A stretch of 64,000 nt of DNA from Bryopsis sp. KO-2023 (Eukaryota > Chlorophyta > Ulvophyceae > Bryopsidales > Bryopsidaceae): NCBI GenBank assembly GCA_030272585.1, contig BSYQ01000003.1:1674001-1738000 (forward strand). The letters are read 5' to 3'. The position numbers and the translations under genes were made by a program. Below the pieces are notes generated by a model, which was given only the letters and a program-made list of their open reading frames with translations, did no database searches and had not been told where the DNA came from. Shown piece after piece: positions 1 to 10,649 of the stretch (positions are counted from its first letter, which is position 1; every line of letters starts with the position of its first letter).

Positions 1-173
1 GGGATGGCACAGATTCAGAGGGGAATTCTTCGCAGGCTAGAGATCATGGGGTGCCCACTGGTGAAGGGACTGTTCGAAAGAAGCACTCCAATTTGATGAC
101 TGCCATGAATTCTTTGCAGGCAACGTTTTCTCATTTGGGGGGCGATGTGTCCAGCGGCGATGATTCTCATTGA
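1..173 (+). CDS. 3' terminal exon of an unidentified gene (partial)
   Basis: An open frame enters from the left edge and stops at TGA 171-173. It encodes about 56 residues, rich in Ser, Gly and Asp, ending in S-G-D-D-S-H. Codon use looks coding-like, but no domain is recognisable and the rest of the gene lies outside the window. It could be the final exon of a plus-strand gene. A minus-strand frame covers the same bases but ends in low-complexity sequence and looks like a shadow. Confidence 0.4.
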   Translation, partial: DGTDSEGNSSQARDHGVPTGEGTVRKKHSNLMTAMNSLQATFSHLGGDVSSGDDSH

Positions 174-563
174 CTGGTTGCAGGGGTATATATATATATA
201 TATAAGTTCTACAGGAATGAAGGTGTTTTGTGTGGATTGGAAATTATAGATTTTGGTAAATCGATCAGGTTTGCGAAAAAAAGTAGAAAGGCAATGGAGG
301 TTAAATAGATAGATCACAATGATTGCTTGTAATAGAATTTGATGAGCCTGTATGATGACATCTCCTGATGGTATTAAGTTGATGGAAAAGAAAGAATCTC
401 CGAGGGGCATTACATGTTCTATTTAACAGGGAAGGGGGGGGTAGTTAGACAAGGAATGGTGTGAAATGATCGTTGAAATTGGCTACTGCAATATTTTTGC
501 GGAAGACAGCAACTCTTTTCCGGCTAGAGGGGTCAGTGGGAATGATTCTGGCAATGTATTAAA

Positions 564-599
<36 letters not shown>

Positions 600-1262
600 C
601 TTCTTGAGGGCAGCCTGCCTTTCACGACATCTGGAGATTGAGCACCAAAAAGAAAGAGAAAGGGAAGAAGTGGGGGGGGGAGGGGTCAGCACATAATTTC
701 ATTCTCTGCCCACTGGGGCAAACTCTATTCAAGTTGAAAATAAAATCCAAGATCCAGATTCTAAAGAGTACCCAAAAGTCTTTCATTCGATTCTTAAGGT
801 CTCTTGAATTGTCTGCTGAGGATGAAATGGGAATATTGTTTTCAGCTGAAAGAGGAATTTTATTGGGGATTGTTCATTTCCGATGGCTGTAGTATATTTA
901 TACACATGTATGTAGCGAAGAAATTGTTCGTCACAGTGGCAACAGTTTTTGAGAGTTCAACATGTTCTGTACATAAAAAACATCATTGTTGATCATTGAT
1001 TCATCAACCTTCGTTCTCCTCTGGATGCTTTATTTCATATCAGGCAGACCAAAAAAAGCCTGTAAGATCCCAGCCAAACGCCCTCACGAATACGAAGTGC
1101 CCCCCCCCAAAAAAAAATCAACAGGAAAGACACCAGAAAAGAGGGACATTCCTTAATCAGCCGGTGGCATACTTTGAAGCCGGGGGTGGTGACTTGGATT
1201 CCACTGTACATCAAAGAAAATTAGGAAAGCAGACACCGGCTCTTCATAGATGCTGAGCTGAG
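174..1262. other. Intergenic spacer with AT microsatellites
   Basis: I see no supportable gene here. It contains two (TA)n runs, at about 187-204 and 568-597, and C/A homopolymer runs near 1100-1116. Open frames crossing it are short and dominated by the repeats. Confidence 0.6.
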
Positions 1263-2555
1263 CTATATTTTCTTTGCGAGCCCCATTGCAACTTTGCAAG
1301 ATATTTGCACAGCTGCTCCGAGTGCACTTTCTGGAGTAAGGTCCTGGAGTTTGGTGATTTTGGAAAGATCGGGGGGCGTGGGAGCACCGTCTGGAGCCCG
1401 TGGGGTATCCCTCAGATTTCGCAGCGATTCTCGCAGACCCTCCACCTGAGCCACCAGAGATATCATTTCCTTTGAGCCTGTCTCTATGAAGTCCCTACTT
1501 GATTTTGAAAATTGTGATTTTCTCCTTGGGCATCGATGAAAGGTGGATTTCCTCGCACGAAAAAGCAACTGCCTCCTCCCCATCCCAAAAACACACTTCA
1601 TATTTCTCCTTTCATTAAATCAAGTCATGCCACATCCATTCTCACCTTGTCCAGCTCCCCTCGCTCCCGTAGTTCCCTGATTTGATCGTTAAACTGTTCT
1701 GCAAGGCTATCCTGGACTGCACCAGCAACAGCCAAAGATACCTACCACCACCGACAAGCATCTGAGCTCAAACAATAGGGCAAGATGAGTCATTTTGTTA
1801 AGTCTGTTCAGTCGACTTGGAAAATACGATGAATTCCTGTTGAGAAAAGCCTGGCTGAAAAGTTGTCAGCATGAATATCTGAGCAGTATTTGGGCTTTCG
1901 AAAAATCAACACAACACAATTTCTACCTGTCTTGGAGCCAAGGCTGTTGCAACTCCCAGTGCCCACCCACCAATTTCCAGGGCTGGTAGCATTGCAGACG
2001 GCCGACTATGATTCTCTGTAGCCATATTCTTGACAGATTCCAGTTGCTGGCGCTCTTGTTCGAGAAAGTATTCAACGTCGACTCTCCCACTTGTTGCCCA
2101 GCTTTGGCCTCGAAAAAACGAAACTGCACCCACCTTGAAAAAAAGGGCAGCACTTCATTTCCAGAATACTTTTCTGTGTACTTTCCTGACCTCTGGATTG
2201 GGATCCTGTGTTCTGCATGAGGGATTTCGGCATTGTGGGTGCAGGGCATTTGAAAAGTGAAAAAGAAACCTTGATAGAAAAGCTGCAAAGTCTAGATTGA
2301 CACATGAAGGTCCAGTTTAGATCTTTGCCACATCCGCTCGAAAGCAAATATCTATAGAAAACATGGAAATATCACCTCAGATGCATGGCTGACTCTCAGC
2401 AGCTCTTGAATCTTGGGGCTTGATCGGTTTGACCTCGTCTTTCCCTCATGATTGGTATTTTCCGCACTTTCCCCAGTGTTTTGCTGAGTTTTCTCAGTGC
2501 CTGATGGACCTTTCTGATCTGGGTTGGATGCATTCTCGACACCCACACCCTCGAG
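1263..2555 (-). CDS. COQ7-family (demethoxyubiquinone hydroxylase-like) protein, probable pseudoenzyme
   Basis: COQ7 is the mitochondrial di-iron hydroxylase of ubiquinone synthesis. Exons on the minus strand: 2555-2376, 2133-1927, 1741-1646 and about 1568-1263 (stop 1265-1263); the first three are whole-codon in length. The N-terminal exon(s) further upstream are not resolved, and the acceptor of the last exon is the least certain. Family landmarks in order: R-V-S-H-A-S-E (helix 1, the E-Y-G position), F-F-R-G-Q, E-Q-E-R-Q-Q-L, R-P-S-A-M-L-P-A-L with G-W-A-L-G-V-A-T-A-L, F-N-D-Q-I-R-E-L, and a C-terminal A-V-Q-I-S-C-K-V-A-M segment. Oddity: the His of E-x-x-H is Gln (2046-2044), the Glu of V-E-E is Gln (1714-1712), and no E-x-x-H is seen in the last exon. 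Only the helix-1 Glu and the E of E-R-Q-Q remain. Fold membership is likely; catalysis is doubtful. Confidence 0.7.
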
Positions 2556-2599
2556 CTGGAAGGGAAAAAAGGAAAGAAAAAGACACTTGTAAAATAACC

Positions 2600-3042
2600 G
2601 ATAAGACAAATTCACGCTTTTCCTTGTACAGGAGCTACTTACATAGCTTCTGAAAATTGAATGTATGGAGAGATAGCACAGTTTAATCAACTTGTGGTTA
2701 CGGCTTGTTGAAAAAGGTAACAGAGGGAAAAAGCAAAAAAAAATACCTTTGTGCATAGAGCACGCAGTTGTCTGGCGGAACTAAGCTGATAACTCGACAG
2801 GTGTGTCAGGTACCCACCACAACGCAGCATTCTAGATCTCTCTTGCCTCACGCGCGCGTTTCCACAAATTCCTTTCGATTAAGAATGCGACCCAATGATG
2901 CAAGAACCAATCCGCAGCCCCTATGACGTCCATAAAGACGTCCGTGCAGAAAGTCGTCAAGAGCACCACCCTCTCGGGCACGTGATTATCACGCTCTTTT
3001 TTTCGGAGAGGCTGGCTTCAGTTCTGTTGGGTTTTCGCATCG
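2600..3042. promoter_or_regulatory. Divergent promoter region between the COQ7-like gene and IFT46
   Basis: The COQ7-like gene reads left and IFT46 starts at 3043 reading right, so this stretch must hold both promoters and the unresolved first exon of the COQ7-like gene. I see no clear TATA box. This is inferred from gene geometry only. Confidence 0.35.
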
Positions 3043-5570
3043 ATGACAGACAGGTCCCCCACGAGCGATGAGGATTTCGACTACGGAAACCACTCCGTGA
3101 GTTGCCGCTGTGAATAGGAGTTGCATCTGAAAGGGGGAAAAGAGAAACAGAAAGAATACACGGAAAGCACGCCACCTGAAAACCAGAGAAAATCCTCATG
3201 TGGCAGAAGTCGTCACTGCCAATTTGGGCTTTGATGCTAAAAAATTTGAACAAATGAACAAGGATAATAAACGTTTGGATGAGGGCCTGAGCTGGCCAAG
3301 TATGACTTCAGAGAAAAATGGATTCAGGCAATCTTTACACGTTGCACAAAATTTGTTTGAAACCGACCGATGCACTACATGGAGGGTTATATGTTTTGAA
3401 AAGAAAGGTGGATGTCTTTCTTTAATATGTTGTGTTTGAAAATGTTTGAAGGATGATGCCAACGAAGAGACGCTTGGGAAGTCCACCCTAGTGACAAACC
3501 AGCCTCATGATGAGGTGGGGGGCCCTTGGCAAATAAGCACAATATCCTGACAACAATGATAAATTTCGATTGTCAAAGGAAGGAAGCAAAGCGACAGCAA
3601 GGAAAAAAAAATGCCATTACACAAAGATTCTTATTCTCTTCGACTTTCACCAACGTTTAAACTGGGATGAAACGCACACGATTTTTTGAATAACATGATT
3701 TTTTTGTTTGTTTTTTTTCTTAGGAGGTTACTATCACCGACTCTGAAAGTCAGTTGTCAGGGGGCGATCCTCATCCAGCGCACACTGCAGGTAATAAAAA
3801 CCTTCAGGATACATCAATGAATAAGTTGCATAAGTGGGATGAGATCACCAAGCACAAAACGGCGCCTTTGCAGTTTTTGTTGCAATTTTCACTGTCTATT
3901 TTGATCAATATCGCTGTGTGGGGTTGTTTCTACAGAGCACTCGAGGCGAAGTGGATTTGATCTGGTGAGGGTTCTGCACCGCATTCCCTTTATTGTGGAA
4001 AAAAATAACAATAATAACAATGAGTGTTCACTTGTTTTCAGTCTCCTGTGAACGATGCTTTTCCTGGATGAAATTAGACGGCGCACCAGCCAACGGAAGG
4101 AAAAAGTCCCAAATCAGTTGTTCGACCCATCCTGAATCCCTTGCTTGAACTACGTATTTAAACAAGCTATGGAGCCATTTCCAGAACATGGCTTCGGAAC
4201 AAAACAAACACTTCAATACAGTGATATGTGAATCTATGAATGCATGGAAGATCAGCTTACATCCAAGAACCTCCCTTCATGTATCCACCACAGAGCGGAA
4301 ATTCGTCCCAAGGCAGCCAGGGTAGACAGAGTGAAGTGAACCATTCAAAATCCTCAGAAGAGCAGGAAACCATGGAGGGTAGTTCGCCTGATGGATCCGC
4401 AGCCACGTACAACGCCCAAGAATTCAAGCATTTGAATGTATCCCCGGAGGTTCGGGATCTTTTCAAGTACATCGGCAGATACAAAGCTCAAAACATAGAG
4501 CTGGAAACCAAAGTGAAGCCTTTCATTCCGGATTACATACCAGCAGTCGGGGACATCGATGAATTCATCAAAGTGCCACGGCCAGATGGGAAGCCAGATT
4601 TCCTCGGCCTGAAGGTTTGTGTCGCTCTCCCCAAGATCACAGCCCAACCAAAACTGTTTTCTAATCATCCCTCTCGAAGGCAACCTCATGTTTCAATTTC
4701 CGCTTTCGAATCATGACTCACTTTCCATTAAGACACACATAATTATCAACATTATTCAAGACATGAACCTTGAGTCCACATTTTGCCTCCATTCAGATCA
4801 AGTTTTTCCCTTCCCCCCCCCCAAATACCTCTCACAAATACACTGCCACTAGGTACTGGATGAACCTGGGCCCCTTCAGTCTGACCCCACAATACTGAAT
4901 CTGAAAATGCGACAATTGAGCAAACAAGCCCGGACTCCTGGGATGGACATGGATGTGGGATGCATCCAGCACAAAGATGATGGGAAAGACAAAAAGATCA
5001 ACAATTGGATACAGAACATTGTGGATCTGCACAAGAAGCAGCCGCCAGCCACCGTCATGTACTCCAAGCGAATGCCCGATGTCGAAACCTTGATGGAGGA
5101 ATGGCCCCCCGAAGTTGAAAGCCATCTCAAAGGAATGCGGCTTCCGAGTGGAGATTTGGTGGGGTGGGGTGGGGTGAACTAATATAACAATGAGTTATTA
5201 CAACTTAAGCGATGCATAGATGAATTGACTAAGGAAACCTGAATTGTGAATCGTGGATGGCTCTGATGCAGCCCCACCAACAGCCAACACAAAAATAAAC
5301 CCACCAAAGAATCAACAATATGGGATCATTTTGATTACTAATCTTCTTCGATTGAATCTCCAGGACGTCACATTGGAAGACTTTGCAAAAATCGTTTGCA
5401 GCATTTTGGACATCCCCACTCACAACAGCCCCGTCGAATCCCTCCACCTGTTGTTCACTCTGTACCTCGAATTCAAGAATAACCCTTATCTGAGGCAAAA
5501 CATGGATCCACGAGGTTCTGAAACAAACATCTTGACTCACAGCAATACCGATAACAGCAACTTTTCGTGA
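3043..5570 (+). CDS. IFT46: Intraflagellar transport protein 46
   Basis: IFT46 is a core IFT-B subunit needed for assembly of the ciliary transport train and for import of outer dynein arms. Six exons: 3043-3096, 3452-3514, 3724-3790, 4268-4614, 4853-5158, 5364-5570. They total 1,044 nt, giving 347 residues, the usual family length. The first exon encodes M-T-D-R-S-P-T-S-D-E-D, a typical acidic disordered start. The conserved C-terminal domain begins with V-S-P-E-V-R-D-L-F-K-Y-I and includes F-I-P-D-Y-I-P-A-V-G-D-I-D-E-F, V-P-R-P-D-G-K-P-D, P-P-A-T-V-M-Y, M-P-D-V-E-T-L-M and S-L-H-L-L-F-T-L-Y-L-E-F-K. Phases are consistent at every junction. It is the strongest evidence that this organism builds flagella. 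Confidence 0.95.
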
Positions 5571-5982
5571 TGAGGGTAGATGCAGGAAGATGGGTGTTTT
5601 AAAATGGGGATATGTAATGATAGTTGGCGTGAGAATGTCTTCACTGGATGTTGGCACAAAGAAACGAGGATTACAAGTTGTTGTGTGGGGCAAATCTGCC
5701 CTGCCCTGCCTGCCTTGGCTGTTGGACTGACTGAGTCTGACCTCCCTTCACAAGAAATATATTAATACTAGATTGGTTGTGGGCTCCCACCAACCCAACC
5801 ACCAAGAAATCAACAAGAATTGTGAGAAGCAGTGGATGAATGACGATATGCCGGGGTGCAAATACCCCCCCCACACACCAGGCTTGATCCCAACAAAACA
5901 AAACCCTTCTCTCGAAAACCCGCCCCCCAAGAAAACAACATTCCCAACAATTCTACAGCAAATCCATGTGGAGACCCCTTCG
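5571..5982. other. Intergenic spacer between convergent IFT46 and LCB1
   Basis: This is 412 bp between the IFT46 stop and the LCB1 stop and should hold both 3' UTRs and poly(A) sites. No gene or structured element is seen. Confidence 0.6.
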
Positions 5983-6981
5983 CTAGAGTATCTTTTCCAC
6001 CGTTTTTTTGAACGCCGAAGCCACCTGCTGGATTTCGCTTTGTTTGTGAGCTGCAGTGACAACCACTCGAATCAAAGGCCCCCGTTTCTTCCAGTCCAAA
6101 GGGGTGCACTCGGTGAGGGTGGCCAAAATCGAGTGTTCCCTCAGGCCATCGATGATGTTTGTCATGACATCGACTTTTTCATCCGCAGTGTATTTTGACG
6201 AGGGGTCTTTCAAATCCAGGTGCATCACTGGGGAAATCAGGTCCGGCTCGGACCCGAGCAATTGTAAACCTGCTTTGATTTAACACAGAGGTCAAACCTT
6301 GTGTGTGTGTTTTCTTTTCTTTTGGATTCGTCAATTTTAGATAATCGACTTTTTTTTTCCTCTGTTTTTCCAAAAGGTACAAATGAAAAAATTGACATTC
6401 AAACTGATGGATCAAACGACAAGCAGAAGAAGAAGAAAAAAAAACACAGTTTCTAACCGGATGTGTGGGGTGGGGGAAAAACTACCAATCAATGAATACC
6501 TTTGATGTCAGCCAGCTGCTGTCTCATCAATTCAGCATTCCGTCGACATTTCTTTCGAGAGGCATCCTCTGAACTGATTTCAGCCAGTGCCCCGGACGCA
6601 GCTGAGGCCAAATATGGAGGCAAAGATGCTGAATAACAGTAGCCCAGACCAGACAGCCTTTGATGGTCAATGATTTCTCGATCCCCCACACAGAAACCCC
6701 CCACCGATGCCAGAGCAGTGCTCATCGATGCAGTGATGATTTCGACTGCTCCTGGAGGCAACCCAAAATGCTCACTGGCCCCTCGGCCGTTTTCGCCGAG
6801 AACTCCAAAGGCCAGGGATTCGTCCACCATGAGCCTGTATTTGTACTTTTCTTTCAATTCGTAGATTTTGTCCAAGGGGGCGAGGTCCCCCAAGTAGTGG
6901 TAGATGCCTTCAACCACAATGAAGCGACGATTCAAGGGTTTCCTGCAATCGATCCACAACCCAATCTGTTGCTGCCACGAT

Positions 6982-7014
<33 letters not shown>

Positions 7015-8500
7015 GATGACTAATATTTTAAAGGGGCCATTTTGACGGTGGACCTCGGAGCACCTCTCGACTTGCCTGTGCGATCACTAAGCGCTAGTTT
7101 ATTCTATTTTCTAATTGACAATAGCTCCCCCCCCCCCGGGCTGCCCACAAGCATGCTTATTAATCCCTACTTTTGGACCTTGTCCTCAGCATCGACCATT
7201 TCCAAAACTCGTTTCAGATCATCCATATCGTTGTGCTTGAACATCAACACCCGGGCTCGCGACAAATTGCATCCATTTTGGATGGGGTAATGGACGGCTT
7301 CGTCGCACACAATCAAATCCCGACGATTTGCGAAGGCTGGTAACACGCTGGCAGCAGAAGCCATGTCGAAAGAGTAAATGATGGCTTCTTCGGTTTGCAT
7401 GAATCTGGCCAGCTCGTTCTCCAAGGTGATGTGCACATCCACGGTTCCGTAAAATCCACGAGGTCCGCAGGAGCCCACCCCATATTTCTCGATGGTCGAT
7501 CGGCAGATTTCCTGACCGGCCAACCAACATGCGATGCAGGACTTCAATCCAGATTCCGACTGATTGGTTGAAGTTAAAGCCCATTGAAAAAACCCCAACA
7601 TAAATAATGACCGGGAAATGATCGGTTTGGGTGGAAGAATTGGGAGCCCACCCTGATATCATCTTTCATCGAAAGTCCAAGGAAGTCCATCGACACCATG
7701 TTCAATAGATCGGAGCCATCCACCGTCAGATGTGGGCCAGTGGCGCTATCAACAACGCACATTTCCAGTCAATTCCATAAGGCAATATAATCTGGACGAG
7801 GGAGCCAATAACTGCACATCAATTGATCAAGATGACAGTAAACGAAACACATCTCAGGAAAGAAAGTTAAAACATGCTTCGAGCTCACCTGCTTATCACG
7901 ATTTGTTTCTGTTTTGATGGGGTTGATCTTGGCACCAGCGGTTCAGGTTTCCATTCTTGACAGAGCTCATCGATTTCCTGGATGGAAAAACGAAAACAAA
8001 CGCTTTCTATTATTTTTCTGAAGTCAACTGCGCTTCAGCAGTGTTTTGACCCGGATTTCCCCTTGCAACCCTGCCCCCCCCCAAAAAAAAACTAAAATGG
8101 AGCAAACCCACATCAAACACTGCTCATTCCTTTATCTCTATCTGAAAAACTGAAAACTTTTTTATGATCCAATCTCATGACTCTATTTTTTCCATCAATA
8201 ATGTTGGCCAGGAAAAATCCTTAAGATGGTCACCTTTTCTGTGAGGGGTTTGTCAGCATTGGATGGCTTAGAGCGGGGCAGCCTGAGCAGGTACACAATC
8301 ACGGCCACCAGAATGCATTCCACAACCAAGTGGCCTCTGTTTTCCAGAAAACCGGATGGGTGCAGCTTTCCACCAGGAGCAACCAAACTCCACAGATCAT
8401 ACAGCCACCCTAGAACTCCACCGGGCTCCCCAATCAACCCCTCGTCAGCACTTGCCCCACAAAAGGCTACAATAAACAGCAGAAACGCAATTCCCAGCAT
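5983..8500 (-). CDS. LCB1: Serine palmitoyltransferase subunit 1 (LCB1/SPTLC1)
   Basis: This is the non-catalytic but essential partner of LCB2 in the ER-membrane complex that condenses serine with palmitoyl-CoA, the first step of sphingolipid synthesis. Exons on the minus strand: 8500-8234, 7977-7889, 7745-7652, 7559-7179, 6965-6500, 6269-5983; 1,584 nt, 527 residues. The N-terminus has hydrophobic segments (near M-L-G-I-A-F-L-L-F and C-I-L-V-A-V-I-V-Y-L-L), then E-W-K-P-E-P-L-V-P. The fold-type-I aminotransferase domain follows: Y-G-V-G-S-C-G-P-R-G-F-Y-G (keeping the LCB1 cysteine), T-E-E-A-I-I-Y-S, F-K-H-N-D-M, I-D-H-Q-R-L-S-G-L-G-Y-C-Y-S-A-S-L-P-P. The PLP lysine of LCB2 is absent, as expected for LCB1. 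The start at 8500 is chosen because the longer frame (to 8575) runs into the aquaporin 5' end. Confidence 0.95.
6984..7013. repeat. (GT)n microsatellite in an LCB1 intron
   Basis: A run of about 15 GT dinucleotides lies in the intron between LCB1 exons 4 and 5. Confidence 0.85.
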
Positions 8501-8733
8501 CGAATCAAACCGACCTTCAACACAGGGCGCGAAAACGAACACCAACCCACAATAGAAAGCAAAGCGGTGTGTCACAATTACGCAGCGGAAGTGGTGCGCG
8601 TATGTCGGGCTCGTGGTGGCTGTCAGACGGTCGCGACAGGGACAAATCCAGCAATCTGTACCGAGATTTTCTGTCCTCTTTCTTTGTTCGCGTTTGGACG
8701 CTCTGTTTTGGGGGCACGTCGTCGGTCTGTGCG
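8501..8733. promoter_or_regulatory. Compact bidirectional promoter of LCB1 and aquaporin
   Basis: LCB1 starts at 8500 on the minus strand. Possible aquaporin ATGs on the plus strand are 8569, 8602 and 8734. Both promoters must therefore fit in at most about 230 bp, and the longest frames of the two genes overlap head to head by a few bases. No TATA box is evident and the stretch is CpG-rich. Inferred from geometry. Confidence 0.45.
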
Positions 8734-10649
8734 ATGGTTCTTCGAACTTGTAACATTTGCGAGGCCTGCGGGGATCGGAATCTGCTGTTGGCTTTGTTCT
8801 CGGAGTTCCTTGGAGTTGCGCTTTTCCAGTTTTTCGGAGGAGGCCTTGCGATAAAAAACCCCTCCAGCCCGAATTGGCAAGATCCCGGCACTGTTTTGGT
8901 GCTCGCGTTGGGCAATGGAATCATCTACGCTGTTCTCGGTGCGTGTCGTCCCTCTGTTTCGATCGGTTTTACTGTGACAAGGACGAATTATCCATACACT
9001 CATCCAATCTCGACGTCTGGGTGATGGCGTTCACTTCGCACCGACACGCTTTCCCAGACTCTCTTTAGCTGGACGAAGGTCGTCAAGCACCGGGAAAAAG
9101 AAAATCTCAATTAACGCAGCCTTTGTCTAGTGAATCTTGCATGACATTCGTTTGTTGTGTTGATGCGATTTTCTCAGTGTATTTGACTCGACACATTTCC
9201 GGCGGCCACTTGAATCCCAGTGTCACGGTAGCCGTTACTCTCAGCGGTCACATGAATTTCATCAGAGGGGTGATGTACATCTTGTTTCAGGTGAGGGTGG
9301 CTCCTTCCCATTAGCAATCTTGGCCGTTTTGCAGATCTGTGACCTCTCGTCCATTATGCAAGATCACATTAAGTCGAATTTGTTTATTCATCAAAATTCA
9401 CTCAGTAAAAAAAAGAAACAAAAACCCTTGACCCTTGGTCTCACGAGTTTTTGTTCAGAATGCCACAATATATATCGGTCGAAAAATGACCATGGGCCCA
9501 CACCCTTAACTCGAAAAAACCCAAAACAAATAAAAAGTTATTACTGACCAAGCTCCAATTGGCTACGCATTTTATTCATCAAATCTTTTCTGCTGACAAA
9601 ATGAAAAAATCAATATTTTTTTTGCCACAGCAAAAAAAAGTTTTCTATCATCGAAAAAAGATATTCAAGTGAATGTCTCTGTTTGCATTGTTGAATCGGG
9701 GCAGCTTCTTGGTGGTGTCGTGGGTGCTTTTGCATCGCACCTTTCTTTGGCTGGAGGGAGTTATTGCTTTGGAATCAAACCCTCGGAAGAGGACGATATC
9801 GGGGCCATCTGGAACCTGTTTTCGTGGGAAGTGGTCATGACCTTCGTGTTGATCATGGTCATCTACTCTTCAGTGATTGCACCCGGCCATGGAGACATGG
9901 GCCCCTTTGTTATCGGTCTGGCTGTCACTGGCATGATGTGGGCAGGTGAGTTTGAACAACTCTCATTGCCATGAGAATTCCCACCGCATATATTCTGACC
10001 GTTGGTTGGACTTCTGATGGGAAGTCCAGTTTGTTCAATACAAACAACGGAGACAATGTCGCAGTGGGGTGTGTGTGTGAGAGAGTTTGCTTTCTTTGGA
10101 TGATTATTACATGGTGGGGTTTTTGCGAGAACCGCATGTCACCCCCTAGAAGTCCCAAATTTGTCGAAGGAGCCCAGCCAACATCATTCCACATGAAAGA
10201 GTGCTCCAAAAATAGTGTATGTGTGTATGTTGACTCTTGGCTGGATCTACATCACCAATCGCCAAGGCCTTCTTAAGGAAAGATGTATCCTCCGCCATTT
10301 TGTTTTACTTTCCCTTTAGGGTATATATATATATTCGAAAACAGTTTCATACGCTTGTATAACGTTTCCATTTCTGGTGTCAGGCGTCCCCCATTCTGCC
10401 GGTGCGATGAATCCTGCAAGAATCGTGGGGCCGAATCTAGCGAATCTGGTGGATCAAACCGATGAGTTCAATTGCAGTTTGAAAACCATGTGGTATTACA
10501 TAGTGGCCCAGGGAGTGGCTGCAGTCATCGCTGCTTTCGCCGCCCTGGTGGTCCACGGAAAAGGACCCCACTATGCATTCACAAGACGAACCCGCTCAGA
10601 AGGAGATGATGCTCTCTTGGAGGAGGAGGAGGGAGTCACTACAATATGA
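8569..10649 (+). CDS. Aquaporin (MIP-family channel)
   Basis: A six-helix membrane channel for water or small solutes. Exons: 8569-8938, 9178-9290, 9705-9945, 10384-10649; 990 nt, 329 residues from the first ATG. ATG 8734 would give 274 residues, nearer the usual family length, and leaves more room for the LCB1 promoter; the true start is unresolved. Landmarks: helix 1 (L-L-L-A-L-F-S-E-F-L-G), the first pore motif as S-G-G-H-L-N-P-S-V-T (NPS instead of NPA), helix 3 Y-I-L-F-Q-L-L-G, and the second motif G-A-M-N-P-A-R with the selectivity-filter Arg. The C-terminal tail is acidic. I cannot tell which subfamily (PIP, TIP, SIP or protist-specific) it belongs to. Confidence 0.92.
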
